13,633 nt of DNA from an uncultured Clostridia bacterium (GTDB lineage Bacteria > Bacillota > Clostridia > TANB77 > CAG-508), in the NCBI GenBank assembly GCA_948505485.1, contig CAOPQH010000012.1:1-13633 (forward strand), written 5' to 3'. Under the pieces are notes generated by a model. That model saw nothing but the letters and a program-made list of their open reading frames with translations. It had not been told where the DNA came from and did not search any database. Positions 1-7,035 of the stretch are shown here, piece by piece (position 1 is the stretch's first letter; the number at the start of each line of letters is the position of its first letter). The position numbers and the translations under genes are program-made.

Positions 1-56
1 ATTGTAATCCTAGCAAAAAATAATAGATTATAATAGTATATAATAATTTAATATAA

Positions 57-97
57 AAAAGTTCACTATGTTAATCCAATTAACACAGTGAACTTTT
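57..97 (-). terminator. Intrinsic terminator of the OPRT-like gene, probably bidirectional
   Basis: Two arms, 57-74 and 80-97, pair over 18 positions with a single A/C mismatch around a TCCAA loop. On the minus strand the hairpin ends in a T-run, as expected for the leftward gene ending at 163. The plus strand also ends in TTTT, so it may stop traffic from both sides. Bases 1-56 are A/T-rich and hold nothing I can identify. Confidence 0.8.
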
Positions 98-162
98 AAT
101 AATTATAAAGTAAAAAAATTAATCATGCTTGTTTTGTTATAAAAATTTTTCTTAGATAATTA

Positions 163-1023
163 TTATTTTTCTAAATCATACAAATTATTATCAATACAAA
201 GTTTTGCTCTTTTAGCAGTTTTTTCATCAGAATTTAAAGCATTTTCCAAAAATTCAGGATGATTAATTAAAAAATTTCTCATAGTTTCATAGGGGTCATG
301 ATAAAATTCTTTTAACATTTCTAGTTGTCCTTGATTTATAATTCCTAATTCAAAAGCTTTTTCGAAAAGAGTGTTATCTACTAAAGCTAGAGGAATGGTT
401 TTAATTCCTTCTTTTTCAAGTACTTCTGTTCCACCTTGTTTACGATCCACAATATAGCAGGTCCATAGCAATTTACCGTTTAAATTTTTAACTGCTGGAA
501 TCCAAGAACGAACATAGTTAGAGGCTGCAGTTACTAAGTCAGAAGCATTTAATACGGTTTTCCCTTCGATATCGGTTATTTTTTCAGTAGAAGAGAAATC
601 ATAAGGACTTACAAAAGCTTCCATATCTTTGAATAGGGTAAGATGTGGCTTTTTTAATAGATAAGCAATCATATTAGAGAAATACCAATCTCTTCTTTCT
701 CCGCCAGAAATATAATCAATTTTGTCAATATTAACATTATCAGAAATGGCTTTTATCATAGTATCAATGATATATTTAAAAATATTGTTGTTTTCATATT
801 GTACTAATACTTTATCAAAGACTTTTTTTGGTAAATTGATTCTATTAGTCAATAAAGTGTCAATATAAGATAAAAAATCAGTTGCCATCTTTTCATTACC
901 ATAAAGAAAATGTGTATTTACAAAATATGGTGAAATCATTCCAGAAGTAAGAAAAAAAGGTTTATTCTCCTCACAAAATTTAACTGCTTTTGTTTCAAAT
1001 AAATATGACATTATATCAGACAT
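163..1023 (-). CDS. Orotate phosphoribosyltransferase-like protein with degenerate PRPP loop
   Basis: A 286-residue protein that looks like a divergent orotate phosphoribosyltransferase (orotate + PRPP to OMP). Residues 26-34 (TSGMISPYF) match the SGxxSPYF segment of bacterial PyrE; GGERRDW at 107-113 and VDRKQGG at 192-198 match two further PyrE blocks. The PRPP-binding signature, normally VVEDVITTGGS-like, appears as VLNASDLVTAAS at 157-168: one Asp and one Thr stay, while the first acidic residue and the glycines are gone. The protein is about 75 residues longer than usual PyrE, with a C-terminal extension from about residue 215. The start at 1023 has AGGAGG at 1031-1036, 7 bases upstream. 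It is divergent from the pyr cluster, which supports a pyrimidine role. Catalytic activity is inferred; it could instead be a binding or regulatory paralogue. Confidence 0.75.
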   Translation of the reverse strand: MSDIMSYLFETKAVKFCEENKPFFLTSGMISPYFVNTHFLYGNEKMATDFLSYIDTLLTNRINLPKKVFDKVLVQYENNNIFKYIIDTMIKAISDNVNIDKIDYISGGERRDWYFSNMIAYLLKKPHLTLFKDMEAFVSPYDFSSTEKITDIEGKTVLNASDLVTAASNYVRSWIPAVKNLNGKLLWTCYIVDRKQGGTEVLEKEGIKTIPLALVDNTLFEKAFELGIINQGQLEMLKEFYHDPYETMRNFLINHPEFLENALNSDEKTAKRAKLCIDNNLYDLEK

Positions 1024-1053
1024 ATTAATACCTCCTAAAATAATATTGTATTA

Positions 1054-1082
1054 ATATTAAAATAAAAAATAAAAAATGTCAA
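1054..1082 (-). promoter_or_regulatory. SigA-type promoter of the OPRT-like gene
   Basis: On the minus strand, TTGACA (1082-1077), a 17-base spacer and TAATAT (1059-1054). Predicted start near 1047, giving a leader of about 24 bases that is little more than the ribosome binding site. Confidence 0.7.
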
Positions 1083-1141
1083 TGGGGATAGGTGATTTGA
1101 CACTTATTGATAAATATTATTATTGCTATGTTAAAAAACTA

Positions 1142-1170
1142 TTGAACTAAATTATAAAAAATGATAAGAT
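1142..1170 (+). promoter_or_regulatory. Extended -10 promoter of the pyr cluster
   Basis: TTGAAC (1142-1147), a 17-base spacer and TAAGAT (1165-1170), with TGA directly before the -10 as an extended -10. The start would fall near 1177, so the leader is only about 19 bases and has no room for a PyrR-type attenuator. A second TTGACA at 1097-1102 has no good -10 partner at normal spacing. Confidence 0.6.
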
Positions 1171-1195
1171 ATAAAAAAATTCAAGGAGGATTTAA

Positions 1196-2473
1196 ATGAA
1201 AATTTTACTAAAAAACGGATTAGTAGTCGATTACAAAAACAATATTCTAGAAAAATTAGATGTATTAATAGAAGGAGATAAAATTAAAAAGGTTTCAAAA
1301 GAAATTAATGAAGAAGCTGACAAAGTTTTAGATTGTACAAATTTGATAGTTATGCCAGGAATGATAGATATGCATTGCCATTTAAGAGAGCCTGGATTTG
1401 AGCATAAAGAAACGATAGAAACTGGAAGTAAAAGTGCAGTCGCAGGAGGCTTTACAACAATATGTCCAATGCCAAATACTAAACCTACACCAGATAATGC
1501 AGAAGTTTTAAAAAAAATAATTGAAGAAGGAAAAAGAGTAAATCTATGTAATGTATTACCATTTGCATCAGTAACAAAAGGAGAAAAGGGAGAAGAATTA
1601 GTCGATTTTGAAGAACTAAAAACAGCAGGTGCTATTGCTTTTTCGGATGATGGTATGCCTGTAACAAATGCAAGAATGATAAGAGAAGCTATGTTTAAAG
1701 CAAATGAACTTGGAAGTTTTGTATCAGAACATTGTGAAGAAAAATCAGTTTCAAGTGGTGCAATAAATGCAGGTAAAGTAGCAGACGAGTTGGGAGTAGA
1801 AGGTGTTTTACCAGAAGCAGAAGAAATAATGGCATCAAGAGATATAGTAATAGCAGAAACAAATAATTTACATACACATATATGTCATATAAGTACAAAG
1901 ACATCTGTAGATATGATAAGAGATGCTAAAAAAAGAGGAGTAAAAGTTACTTGTGAAACTTGTCCACATTATTTTACATTTACAGTAGAAGAAGTATTAA
2001 AAACAGGCGTTAATGCAAGAATGAATCCTCCACTAAGAGAAGAAAAGGATAGACAATCAATAATTAAAGGGTTAAAAGACGGAACGATAGATACAATAAT
2101 AACAGATCATGCACCACACACAGAAGAAGAAAAAGCAGTAGGATTAGCTAAAGCTCCAAATGGAATAATAGGATTTGAAACAACTGTGCCAGCTATAATT
2201 ATGAATTTAATAGATACAAACGAATTAACTTATTTGGATATAGCAAGACTTACATCATATACACCATCAGTTTTATTAGGACTAAAAGATAAAGGAACAA
2301 TTGAAGTTGGTAAAACAGCAGATATAACAATAATAGATCCAAATAAAGAATATGTTTACACAAAAGAAATGGTAGTTTCAAAATCAAAGAATAGTCCATT
2401 TATAGGTAAAAAGTTAAAAGGAAGAAACAAATATACAATAGTAAATGGAATTGTTGTATATGAAGATAAATAG
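1196..2473 (+). CDS. pyrC: Dihydroorotase, class I
   Basis: Cytoplasmic zinc amidohydrolase that cyclises N-carbamoyl-aspartate to dihydroorotate, the third step of UMP synthesis. The metal-binding HxH is H60 and H62 in DMHCHLREPG (residues 58-67). Further ligands visible are D152 in AFSDDGMPV, H179 in SEHCEE, and H231 in HICHIS; the catalytic Asp is D304 in IITDHAPH. The substrate block MNPPLREEKDR is at 276-286. At 425 residues it matches the Bacillus-type class I enzyme length and appears intact. The ATG at 1196 has AGGAGG at 1184-1189. It is first in a rightward pyr cluster, 12 bases ahead of pyrF. Confidence 0.96.
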   Translation: MKILLKNGLVVDYKNNILEKLDVLIEGDKIKKVSKEINEEADKVLDCTNLIVMPGMIDMHCHLREPGFEHKETIETGSKSAVAGGFTTICPMPNTKPTPDNAEVLKKIIEEGKRVNLCNVLPFASVTKGEKGEELVDFEELKTAGAIAFSDDGMPVTNARMIREAMFKANELGSFVSEHCEEKSVSSGAINAGKVADELGVEGVLPEAEEIMASRDIVIAETNNLHTHICHISTKTSVDMIRDAKKRGVKVTCETCPHYFTFTVEEVLKTGVNARMNPPLREEKDRQSIIKGLKDGTIDTIITDHAPHTEEEKAVGLAKAPNGIIGFETTVPAIIMNLIDTNELTYLDIARLTSYTPSVLLGLKDKGTIEVGKTADITIIDPNKEYVYTKEMVVSKSKNSPFIGKKLKGRNKYTIVNGIVVYEDK

Positions 2474-2485
2474 TGGAGGGAATAA

Positions 2486-3409
2486 ATGAAAGCAATTGAT
2501 AAATTAATAAATAAGATAAAAGAAACAAATAATCCAACAGTAATAGGATTAGACCCAAGATATGAAATGTTACCAGATTGCGTAAAAGAAAAATACGGTA
2601 CGAGCTTAGAAGAAGTAAGTAAAGCAATTATAGAATATAACAAAGCATTAATAGACGCTACATGTGATATAATTCCAGCAATAAAACCACAAATAGCATT
2701 TTATGAGATGTATGGAATACCAGGAATGCAAGCTTTTAAAGAAACTTGCAGATATGCAAAAGAAAAAGGTATGATAGTAATTGCAGATATAAAAAGAGGA
2801 GATATAGGGTCAACTGCTAGTGGTTACTCAAATGCATTTTTAGGTAAAACACCTATTGGAGAAAAAGAAGAATCAATATATGATGTGGATTTTGTTACAG
2901 TTAATGGTTATATGGGAACAGATTGTGTAAAGCCATTTATAGATGATTGTAAAAAATATGATAAAGGTATATTTGTATTAGTAAAAACATCTAATCCATC
3001 TTCAGGAGAATTACAAGACTTAAAACTAGAAAGTGGAGAAGAAGTATATATTAAAGTTGCAAAACTTGTAGAAGAATGGGGAGAAGATTTAAGAGGAGAA
3101 TATGGATATAGTAGTGTAGCAGCAGTAGTTGGTGCTACATATCCAGAACAATTAAGTCAAGTTAGAAAAATAGCACCACATACATTTTTCCTTATTCCAG
3201 GTTATGGTGCACAAGGTGGAAAAGCAGAAGATATAGCCTTAGGATTTGACAAAAATGGATTAGGTGGAATAGTAAATGCCTCAAGAAGTTTAATGTGTGC
3301 ATATAAATCTGATAGATGGAAAAATGAATTTACAGAAGAAGATTATGCAAAAGCTACTAGAGCAGAGGCAATGCGTATGAGAGACGAATTAGTAAAGTTT
3401 ACAAAATAA
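2486..3409 (+). CDS. pyrF: Orotidine-5'-phosphate decarboxylase (type 2 family)
   Basis: Last step of UMP synthesis: OMP to UMP plus CO2. The barrel starts with VIGLDPRYEMLP (19-30). The catalytic D-K-D triad is D101, K103 and D106 in IADIKRGDIGSTA, a wording typical of the longer type 2 branch rather than the short E. coli/B. subtilis form. Phosphate-binding segments IPGYGAQGG (237-245) and VNASRS (263-268) are present. At 307 residues it fits the type 2 size. The ribosome binding site GGAGGG lies at 2475-2480, straight after the pyrC stop, so the two genes are almost certainly co-transcribed. A 162-base gap follows, unlike the tight spacing elsewhere in the cluster. Confidence 0.95.
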   Translation: MKAIDKLINKIKETNNPTVIGLDPRYEMLPDCVKEKYGTSLEEVSKAIIEYNKALIDATCDIIPAIKPQIAFYEMYGIPGMQAFKETCRYAKEKGMIVIADIKRGDIGSTASGYSNAFLGKTPIGEKEESIYDVDFVTVNGYMGTDCVKPFIDDCKKYDKGIFVLVKTSNPSSGELQDLKLESGEEVYIKVAKLVEEWGEDLRGEYGYSSVAAVVGATYPEQLSQVRKIAPHTFFLIPGYGAQGGKAEDIALGFDKNGLGGIVNASRSLMCAYKSDRWKNEFTEEDYAKATRAEAMRMRDELVKFTK

Positions 3410-3410
3410 T

Positions 3411-3524
3411 CAGCATCTTGCGTCGTTAAAATCTATATTAAATGCAGTCACATACAACTAGTATGCTCCTTTGCTTTTAATATAGATTTTGCCTAGCAAT
3501 ATACTAATTCTTTTGCAAACAGAA
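3411..3524. repeat. Palindromic intergenic element between pyrF and pyrK
   Basis: A perfect 15-bp inverted repeat, AAAATCTATATTAAA (3428-3442) with its complement at 3476-3490. It continues inward after a T/T mismatch with GCA/TGC (3444-3446/3472-3474), and is capped by a small hairpin CATAC-AACTA-GTATG (3451-3465). Flanks CAGCATCTTGCGTCG (3411-3425) and GCAAACAGAAAA (3515-3526) look element-like rather than random. From memory, similar 'GTCACATAC...GTATGCTCC' cores with a variable outer stem recur between genes in clostridial genomes; I could not check this. There is no T-run, so it is not an obvious terminator. TATAAT at 3533-3538 could serve pyrK but has no good -35. Confidence 0.6.
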
Positions 3525-3571
3525 AATTTATTTATAATTTATAGTTATAAGGAAAGGAAAGTGATAAATAT

Positions 3572-4363
3572 ATGCCAGTACAATTAAAAGCTAAATTAGT
3601 AAAAAAAGAACAATTAAAACCAGACATTTTTAAATTCAGTGTAGAAGCACCTGAAATTGTAAAAGATGCAAAACAAGGACACTTTATAGAAATAAGAGTA
3701 ACAGATAATGTAGAACCATTTTTAAGAAGGCCAATTAGTATATACAATATGGAAAAAGAAAAGGGAATTTTAGAATTCATATTCCAGGTAAAAGGAAAAG
3801 GAACAGAGATTTTATCTAAAAAAACTGAAGGAGATTTAATAGATATAGTAGGTCCTTTAGGATACGGAATATTTAAATATGATAACTATCAAAATATAGC
3901 AGTAATAGGTGGAGGAATAGGAGTATTCCCATTATACGAATTATCAAAAAATGCTAAAAATGATGGTAAAAATGTAAGTATATATTTAGGGTTTAGAAGT
4001 AAAGATTTTGTAGTGTTAGAGGAAGAATTTAAGGCGGTTTCAGATAAATTAGTATTAACAACAGATGATGGAACATATGCAGAAAAAGGCTTTGCAATTG
4101 ACTTTCTAAAACAAGATGTAGAAATGGGAAAAATAGATTGCATATATGCATGTGGACCATTACCAATGCTTAAAGCTGTAAGAAATTATGCAATAGAGAA
4201 AAATATACCTTGTCAAATTTCTTTAGAAGAAAAAATGGCTTGTGGTATGGGTGTTTGTTTAGGGTGTGCAGTAAAAACAGCCAAAAGTTCTCAAGATAAT
4301 CCAGAGTATTGGCATGTATGTAAAGCTGGCCCAGTGTTTGAGGCAAAAGAAGTAGAAATATAA
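3572..4363 (+). CDS. pyrK: Dihydroorotate dehydrogenase electron-transfer subunit
   Basis: FAD and [2Fe-2S] subunit that passes electrons from PyrD to NAD+ in the class 1B dihydroorotate dehydrogenase complex of Gram-positive bacteria. The FAD-binding beta-barrel comes first, with RRPIS at 52-56. The nucleotide-binding domain follows, with GGGIG at 113-117 and CGPLPML at 194-200. The C-terminal iron-sulfur motif is C224, C229, C232 and C250 (CGMGVCLGC, then a distant Cys). At 263 residues it is full length. The ribosome binding region is AAGGAAAGTGAT (3554-3565), weaker than in neighbouring genes. The next gene starts 13 bases after the stop. Confidence 0.95.
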   Translation: MPVQLKAKLVKKEQLKPDIFKFSVEAPEIVKDAKQGHFIEIRVTDNVEPFLRRPISIYNMEKEKGILEFIFQVKGKGTEILSKKTEGDLIDIVGPLGYGIFKYDNYQNIAVIGGGIGVFPLYELSKNAKNDGKNVSIYLGFRSKDFVVLEEEFKAVSDKLVLTTDDGTYAEKGFAIDFLKQDVEMGKIDCIYACGPLPMLKAVRNYAIEKNIPCQISLEEKMACGMGVCLGCAVKTAKSSQDNPEYWHVCKAGPVFEAKEVEI

Positions 4364-4376
4364 GGAGTAGATATAT

Positions 4377-4928
4377 ATGCCAGGATTTGTAATACATTTG
4401 GCAATAGGAAAGCAATACATAAAAAAACACAAAGATGAAATTAATAACAAAGAAGAATTTTTAAAAGGAATAGTAGCTCCTGATTTAAATAAAGAAATGA
4501 CTAATAGAGCCGAAAATAAAAATAAAACACATTATGGAAATTGGTTAGAACATCAAGAGATAGATTTAAGAAAATTTTTACAAAACGAAAAAGTAAATAT
4601 TAATTTAGATTATTGGAAAGGATATTTTATACATCTAATAACAGATTATTATTTTTGTAATATAACTTTTAACAAGGAGTTTCAACAGTTATTAGAAAAT
4701 AGAGATTCATATTATTACGATTATGATTGCTTAAATGGAGTTTTAACAAGCAAATATGGTATAAAAATATATAATAAGTATATTAGCAAACAGGTACAAT
4801 ATATAAATGATAAACCTAAGTATTTAAAATATGATAAAATAATTGATTTTATAGAAAAAATATCAGATTTTAATATACAAGAAACGATAGATATAATAAA
4901 AGAAAAAGGAATGGAGGGATTAAAGTAA
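4377..4928 (+). CDS. Zinc-dependent phospholipase C-like protein of unknown role
   Basis: A 183-residue protein that I place tentatively in the zinc-dependent phospholipase C-like fold. The start MPGFVIH (H7), the segment KGIVAPDL (D36), HYGN (H52) and WKGYFIHLITDYYF (H86, D90) follow the order of His/Asp metal-ligand blocks in short bacterial members. No signal peptide or membrane segment is visible, so it would be cytoplasmic, unlike the secreted toxins of this superfamily. It starts at 4377, 13 bases after pyrK, with GGAG at 4364-4367, and its stop is one base before the pyrD ATG, so it is translated within the pyr cluster. That placement is odd. A hydrolase acting on a phosphorylated metabolite is possible but only a guess. 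Confidence 0.6.
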   Translation: MPGFVIHLAIGKQYIKKHKDEINNKEEFLKGIVAPDLNKEMTNRAENKNKTHYGNWLEHQEIDLRKFLQNEKVNINLDYWKGYFIHLITDYYFCNITFNKEFQQLLENRDSYYYDYDCLNGVLTSKYGIKIYNKYISKQVQYINDKPKYLKYDKIIDFIEKISDFNIQETIDIIKEKGMEGLK

Positions 4929-4929
4929 A

Positions 4930-5838
4930 ATGAATACAGAAATTAATTTTGCAGGAATTAAAATGAAAAATCCAGTAACAGTTGCATCTGGTACTTTTGG
5001 ATACGGAAGAGAATATAATAATTTTTTTGATTTAAGTAAATTAGGTGGAATTATAACAAAAGGAACATCATTAAAACCAAGAAGTGGAAATAAGCCACCA
5101 AGAGTATGTGAAACTGCAAGTGGAATGTTAAATAGTATAGGGCTTCAAAATCCAGGAGTTGAATATTTTGCACAAAATGACTTACCTTTTCTAAAAAAAT
5201 TTGATACGGCAATAATAGTAAATGCATGTGGGAGTTCAATTGATGAATATGTTGAACTTTGCAAAGTATTAAATACACTTGATATTGATGGAGTAGAATT
5301 AAATTTGTCTTGTCCAAATGTAAAAGCAGGATGTATGGCATTTGGAAATACATATGAAGGTGTAAAACAAGTAACAAGTGAGGTTAGAAAAGTATTAGAT
5401 AAGCCATTAATTGTAAAATTAACACCAAATGTTACAAACATTGCAGAAATTGCAAAAGCAGTAGAAGATGCAGGTGCAGACGGGGTATCATTAATAAATA
5501 CTTTGTTAGGTATGAAAATCGATATTGATAAAAAAAGACCAGTTTTAGCAAATAACACAGGAGGACTTTCAGGACCAGCTATAAAGCCAGTAGCAGTGAG
5601 AATGGTATATCAAGTAGCACAAGCTGTAAATATTCCAGTACTTGGAATGGGAGGAATAGTAAATGCAGAAGATGCAATAGAATTTATGCTTGCAGGTGCA
5701 TCAGCTATATCAATTGGCGCAGGAAACTTTGTTGATCCATATACAAGTGTAAATACTGTTAAAGGTATAGAAGATTATATGAAAAAGTATAGTATAGAAA
5801 ATATTAATGATATTATTGGAAAAGTTCAAATGAATTAG
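4930..5838 (+). CDS. pyrD: Dihydroorotate dehydrogenase, class 1B catalytic subunit
   Basis: FMN enzyme that oxidises dihydroorotate to orotate and hands electrons to PyrK. The catalytic base Cys is C128 in NLSCPNVKAG (125-134), which marks class 1 rather than the membrane-bound Ser-type class 2. FMN-binding segments are TKGTS (43-47), GGLSGPAIKP (211-220) and GMGGI (239-243). The length of 302 residues is typical. The ribosome binding site GGAGGG (4913-4918) lies inside the end of the preceding gene and the gap is one base, so the pair is translationally coupled. This is the last gene of the rightward cluster; a hairpin follows. Confidence 0.96.
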   Translation: MNTEINFAGIKMKNPVTVASGTFGYGREYNNFFDLSKLGGIITKGTSLKPRSGNKPPRVCETASGMLNSIGLQNPGVEYFAQNDLPFLKKFDTAIIVNACGSSIDEYVELCKVLNTLDIDGVELNLSCPNVKAGCMAFGNTYEGVKQVTSEVRKVLDKPLIVKLTPNVTNIAEIAKAVEDAGADGVSLINTLLGMKIDIDKKRPVLANNTGGLSGPAIKPVAVRMVYQVAQAVNIPVLGMGGIVNAEDAIEFMLAGASAISIGAGNFVDPYTSVNTVKGIEDYMKKYSIENINDIIGKVQMN

Positions 5839-5846
5839 AAAATTAG

Positions 5847-5891
5847 TAATTATGGCATAGTCAACTTAAAACAGTAACTATGCCATAATTA
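5847..5891. terminator. Hairpin between convergent pyrD and SDR genes
   Basis: A perfect 15-bp inverted repeat, TAATTATGGCATAGT (5847-5861) with its complement at 5877-5891, and a 15-base loop. It lies between converging genes, so it probably ends both units. Neither side has a good T-run, so the efficiency of intrinsic termination is uncertain. Confidence 0.6.
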
Positions 5892-5899
5892 TAAATAAT

Positions 5900-6699
5900 T
5901 TACATACCTAAAATTCTTCCTAATTGAACAAAAAAAGTTTGCCACCAAGGAGCGTGATATCTAAATTTAGGATTGGTATCTTCAACTGCTCTTATATATT
6001 TTTTAATAATTGAATTATAAGGCTTTTGTTCTAAAAAATTCCAGATTTTTGTTTCATATTTGCGTATATAATCTGTATATTCAGAAAAGTAGGAGTTTGT
6101 ATACATCCATTCATACTTTTTTCATTATTTTCTTTATTAAAACCTGTAGCATAAGCACCGGGCTCAATTAACGAAATTTTAATATTACTACCATACAGTT
6201 TGTTAAGGAGTTTCATTTCTTGATTTAAACAAATACCAAAACCCTCTAAAGCGAATTTGGTAGAACAATAAGGAGAAAGAAATGGCATAGGTATTCTTCC
6301 AACTAAAGAAGATAAAATAACAATTCTGCCATATCTTTTTTCTATCATATTTTTTAAAGCTAATTGTACCATATGTAAATTTGCAAACACATTAGTATCA
6401 AAAGTCTCTTTTATTTTTTTAATATCAATATCTGCAACTGAGCCTGAATTACCAATTGCAGCATTACTAATAAAAACGTCAATATCATAATCTAAGATTA
6501 ATTTGCGATTTTCAGGAACTAAAACATCTAATTTAATAGCTGATAATTTTAAATTTTCTCTTTCAGCAATTTCTAAAAGAGAGTCAATTTGATTAGAATA
6601 ATGAACACTAGCATATACAGTATGACCACGTCTAGCTAATTTTATTGCAGCTTCTTTTCCTAATCCAGAGCCAGCACCTGTTATAAAAATTTTTTTCAT
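5900..6699 (-). pseudogene. Short-chain dehydrogenase/reductase split by a one-base frameshift
   Basis: NAD(P)-dependent oxidoreductase of the classical SDR family. Numbered from the ATG at 6699, the cofactor motif TGAGSGLG is at 7-14, SNAAIG (NNAG-like) at 78-83, the catalytic Ser at 130/131, Y144 and K148 (YCSTK), and the EPGAYATGF loop at 179-187. The start at 6699 is chosen because GGAGG (6706-6710) precedes it; an in-frame ATG at 6720 has no such site. The first frame runs out at 6031, but the true SDR C-terminus (YHAPWW...QLGRILG) is in another frame, ending at 5900. Joining the frames at six A on the coding strand (6117-6122 as T) with one extra A gives a 266-residue protein, the normal size. 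It could be a real mutation, a homopolymer sequencing error, or slippage. Confidence 0.8.
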
Positions 6700-6714
6700 A
6701 AAAAACCTCCATTC

Positions 6715-6731
6715 GAGCAATTTTATTGCTC
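6715..6731. promoter_or_regulatory. Perfect 17-base palindrome beside the SDR ribosome binding site
   Basis: GAGCAAT-TTT-ATTGCTC, a 7-bp perfect inverted repeat, ends 5 bases from the SDR GGAGG site. It could be an operator or a small RNA hairpin affecting translation. No regulator gene is adjacent, so this is inference. Confidence 0.35.
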
Positions 6732-6747
6732 ACACACATATTTAATT

Positions 6748-6789
6748 AAAAACCTCTAAACAAATTATGAGAATGAAAGAGGTTTTTTT
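6748..6789 (+). terminator. Intrinsic terminator with a 7-T run on the plus strand
   Basis: AAAAACCTCT (6748-6757) pairs with AGAGGTTTTT (6778-6787), followed by T to 6789. The strong T-run is on the plus strand although no rightward gene precedes it within the window. Read on the minus strand it sits in the SDR leader and also ends in five T, so it could act as an attenuator there. Confidence 0.6.
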
Positions 6790-6795
6790 AGCCAT

Positions 6796-6818
6796 CTCAA
6801 AATTCTTTGAATTTTGAG
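6796..6818. repeat. Perfect 10-bp inverted repeat
   Basis: CTCAAAATTC (6796-6805), loop TTT, GAATTTTGAG (6809-6818). It forms a tight hairpin on either strand, with no T-run next to it. Function unknown. Confidence 0.5.
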
Positions 6819-6831
6819 TGCGATACAATTT

Positions 6832-6861
6832 ATAATAGTTTGGAAAAACTTGTTTTTTCAA
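6832..6861 (-). promoter_or_regulatory. Candidate promoter for the SDR gene
   Basis: On the minus strand, TTGAAA (6861-6856), an 18-base spacer and TATTAT (6837-6832). Predicted start near 6825, giving a leader of about 125 bases holding three hairpins. The promoter overlaps the inverted repeat at 6834-6867. Confidence 0.4.
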
Positions 6862-6867
6862 ACTATT
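6834..6867. repeat. 15-bp stem-loop with CTTG loop
   Basis: AATAGTTTGGAAAAA (6834-6848) pairs with 6853-6867 through one G-T wobble, leaving a four-base loop. The T-run is inside the stem, so it is not a standard terminator. Confidence 0.5.
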
Positions 6868-6911
6868 AACCTTAATTTATTATTAACTAATTAAATCTGA
6901 TTATTCTAAAT

Positions 6912-6975
6912 AATAGAATGTTACAAATCATGCCCCCATTTTTCAAAAGGAGGTCATAATTTGTAACAATAGAAT
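6912..6975. mobile_element. Possible 48-bp MITE-like palindrome with 8-bp target duplication
   Basis: Terminal inverted repeats GTTACAAAT (6920-6928) and ATTTGTAAC (6959-6967) bound a 48-bp imperfect palindrome whose inner arms (ATG/CAT, CC/GG blocks) also pair. Identical octamers AATAGAAT sit directly outside each end (6912-6919 and 6968-6975), as expected for a target-site duplication. Seen in sequence: the repeats. Inferred: transposition. It could also be a simple structured terminator with chance flanks. Confidence 0.45.
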
Positions 6976-7006
6976 TGAGACAAACTATATTTTATGTAAT
7001 TAAGAC

Positions 7007-7035
7007 TTGACAGTTTACAATAATAAATATAAAAT
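7007..7035 (+). promoter_or_regulatory. SigA-type promoter of rny
   Basis: TTGACA (7007-7012), a 17-base spacer and TAAAAT (7030-7035). The start would be near 7042, leaving a leader of about 80 A/T-rich bases. Confidence 0.65.

Larger units (their letters stand above)
6700..7006. other. Hairpin-rich gene-free stretch between SDR and rny
   Basis: No credible ORF. In about 250 bases I see five separate inverted repeats (6715-6731, 6748-6787, 6796-6818, 6834-6867, 6920-6967), listed individually below. On the minus strand the first ones would lie in the SDR leader. On the plus strand the 6748-6789 hairpin would shield rny from read-through. Confidence 0.6.

Noticed and set aside
1695..2643. 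Leu/Tyr/Phe-rich minus-strand ORFs inside pyrC and pyrF
   Set aside because: Low-complexity shadows of A/G-rich coding sequence, with no ribosome binding site, fully inside confident genes.
3533..3538. TATAAT as an internal pyrK promoter
   Set aside because: No acceptable -35 at 16-18 bases; the best partner (TTGCAA at 3513) is only 14 bases away.
5051..5558. Minus-strand ORFs of 108 and 137 residues inside pyrD
   Set aside because: They lie entirely within pyrD, have shadow composition, and show no start signals.
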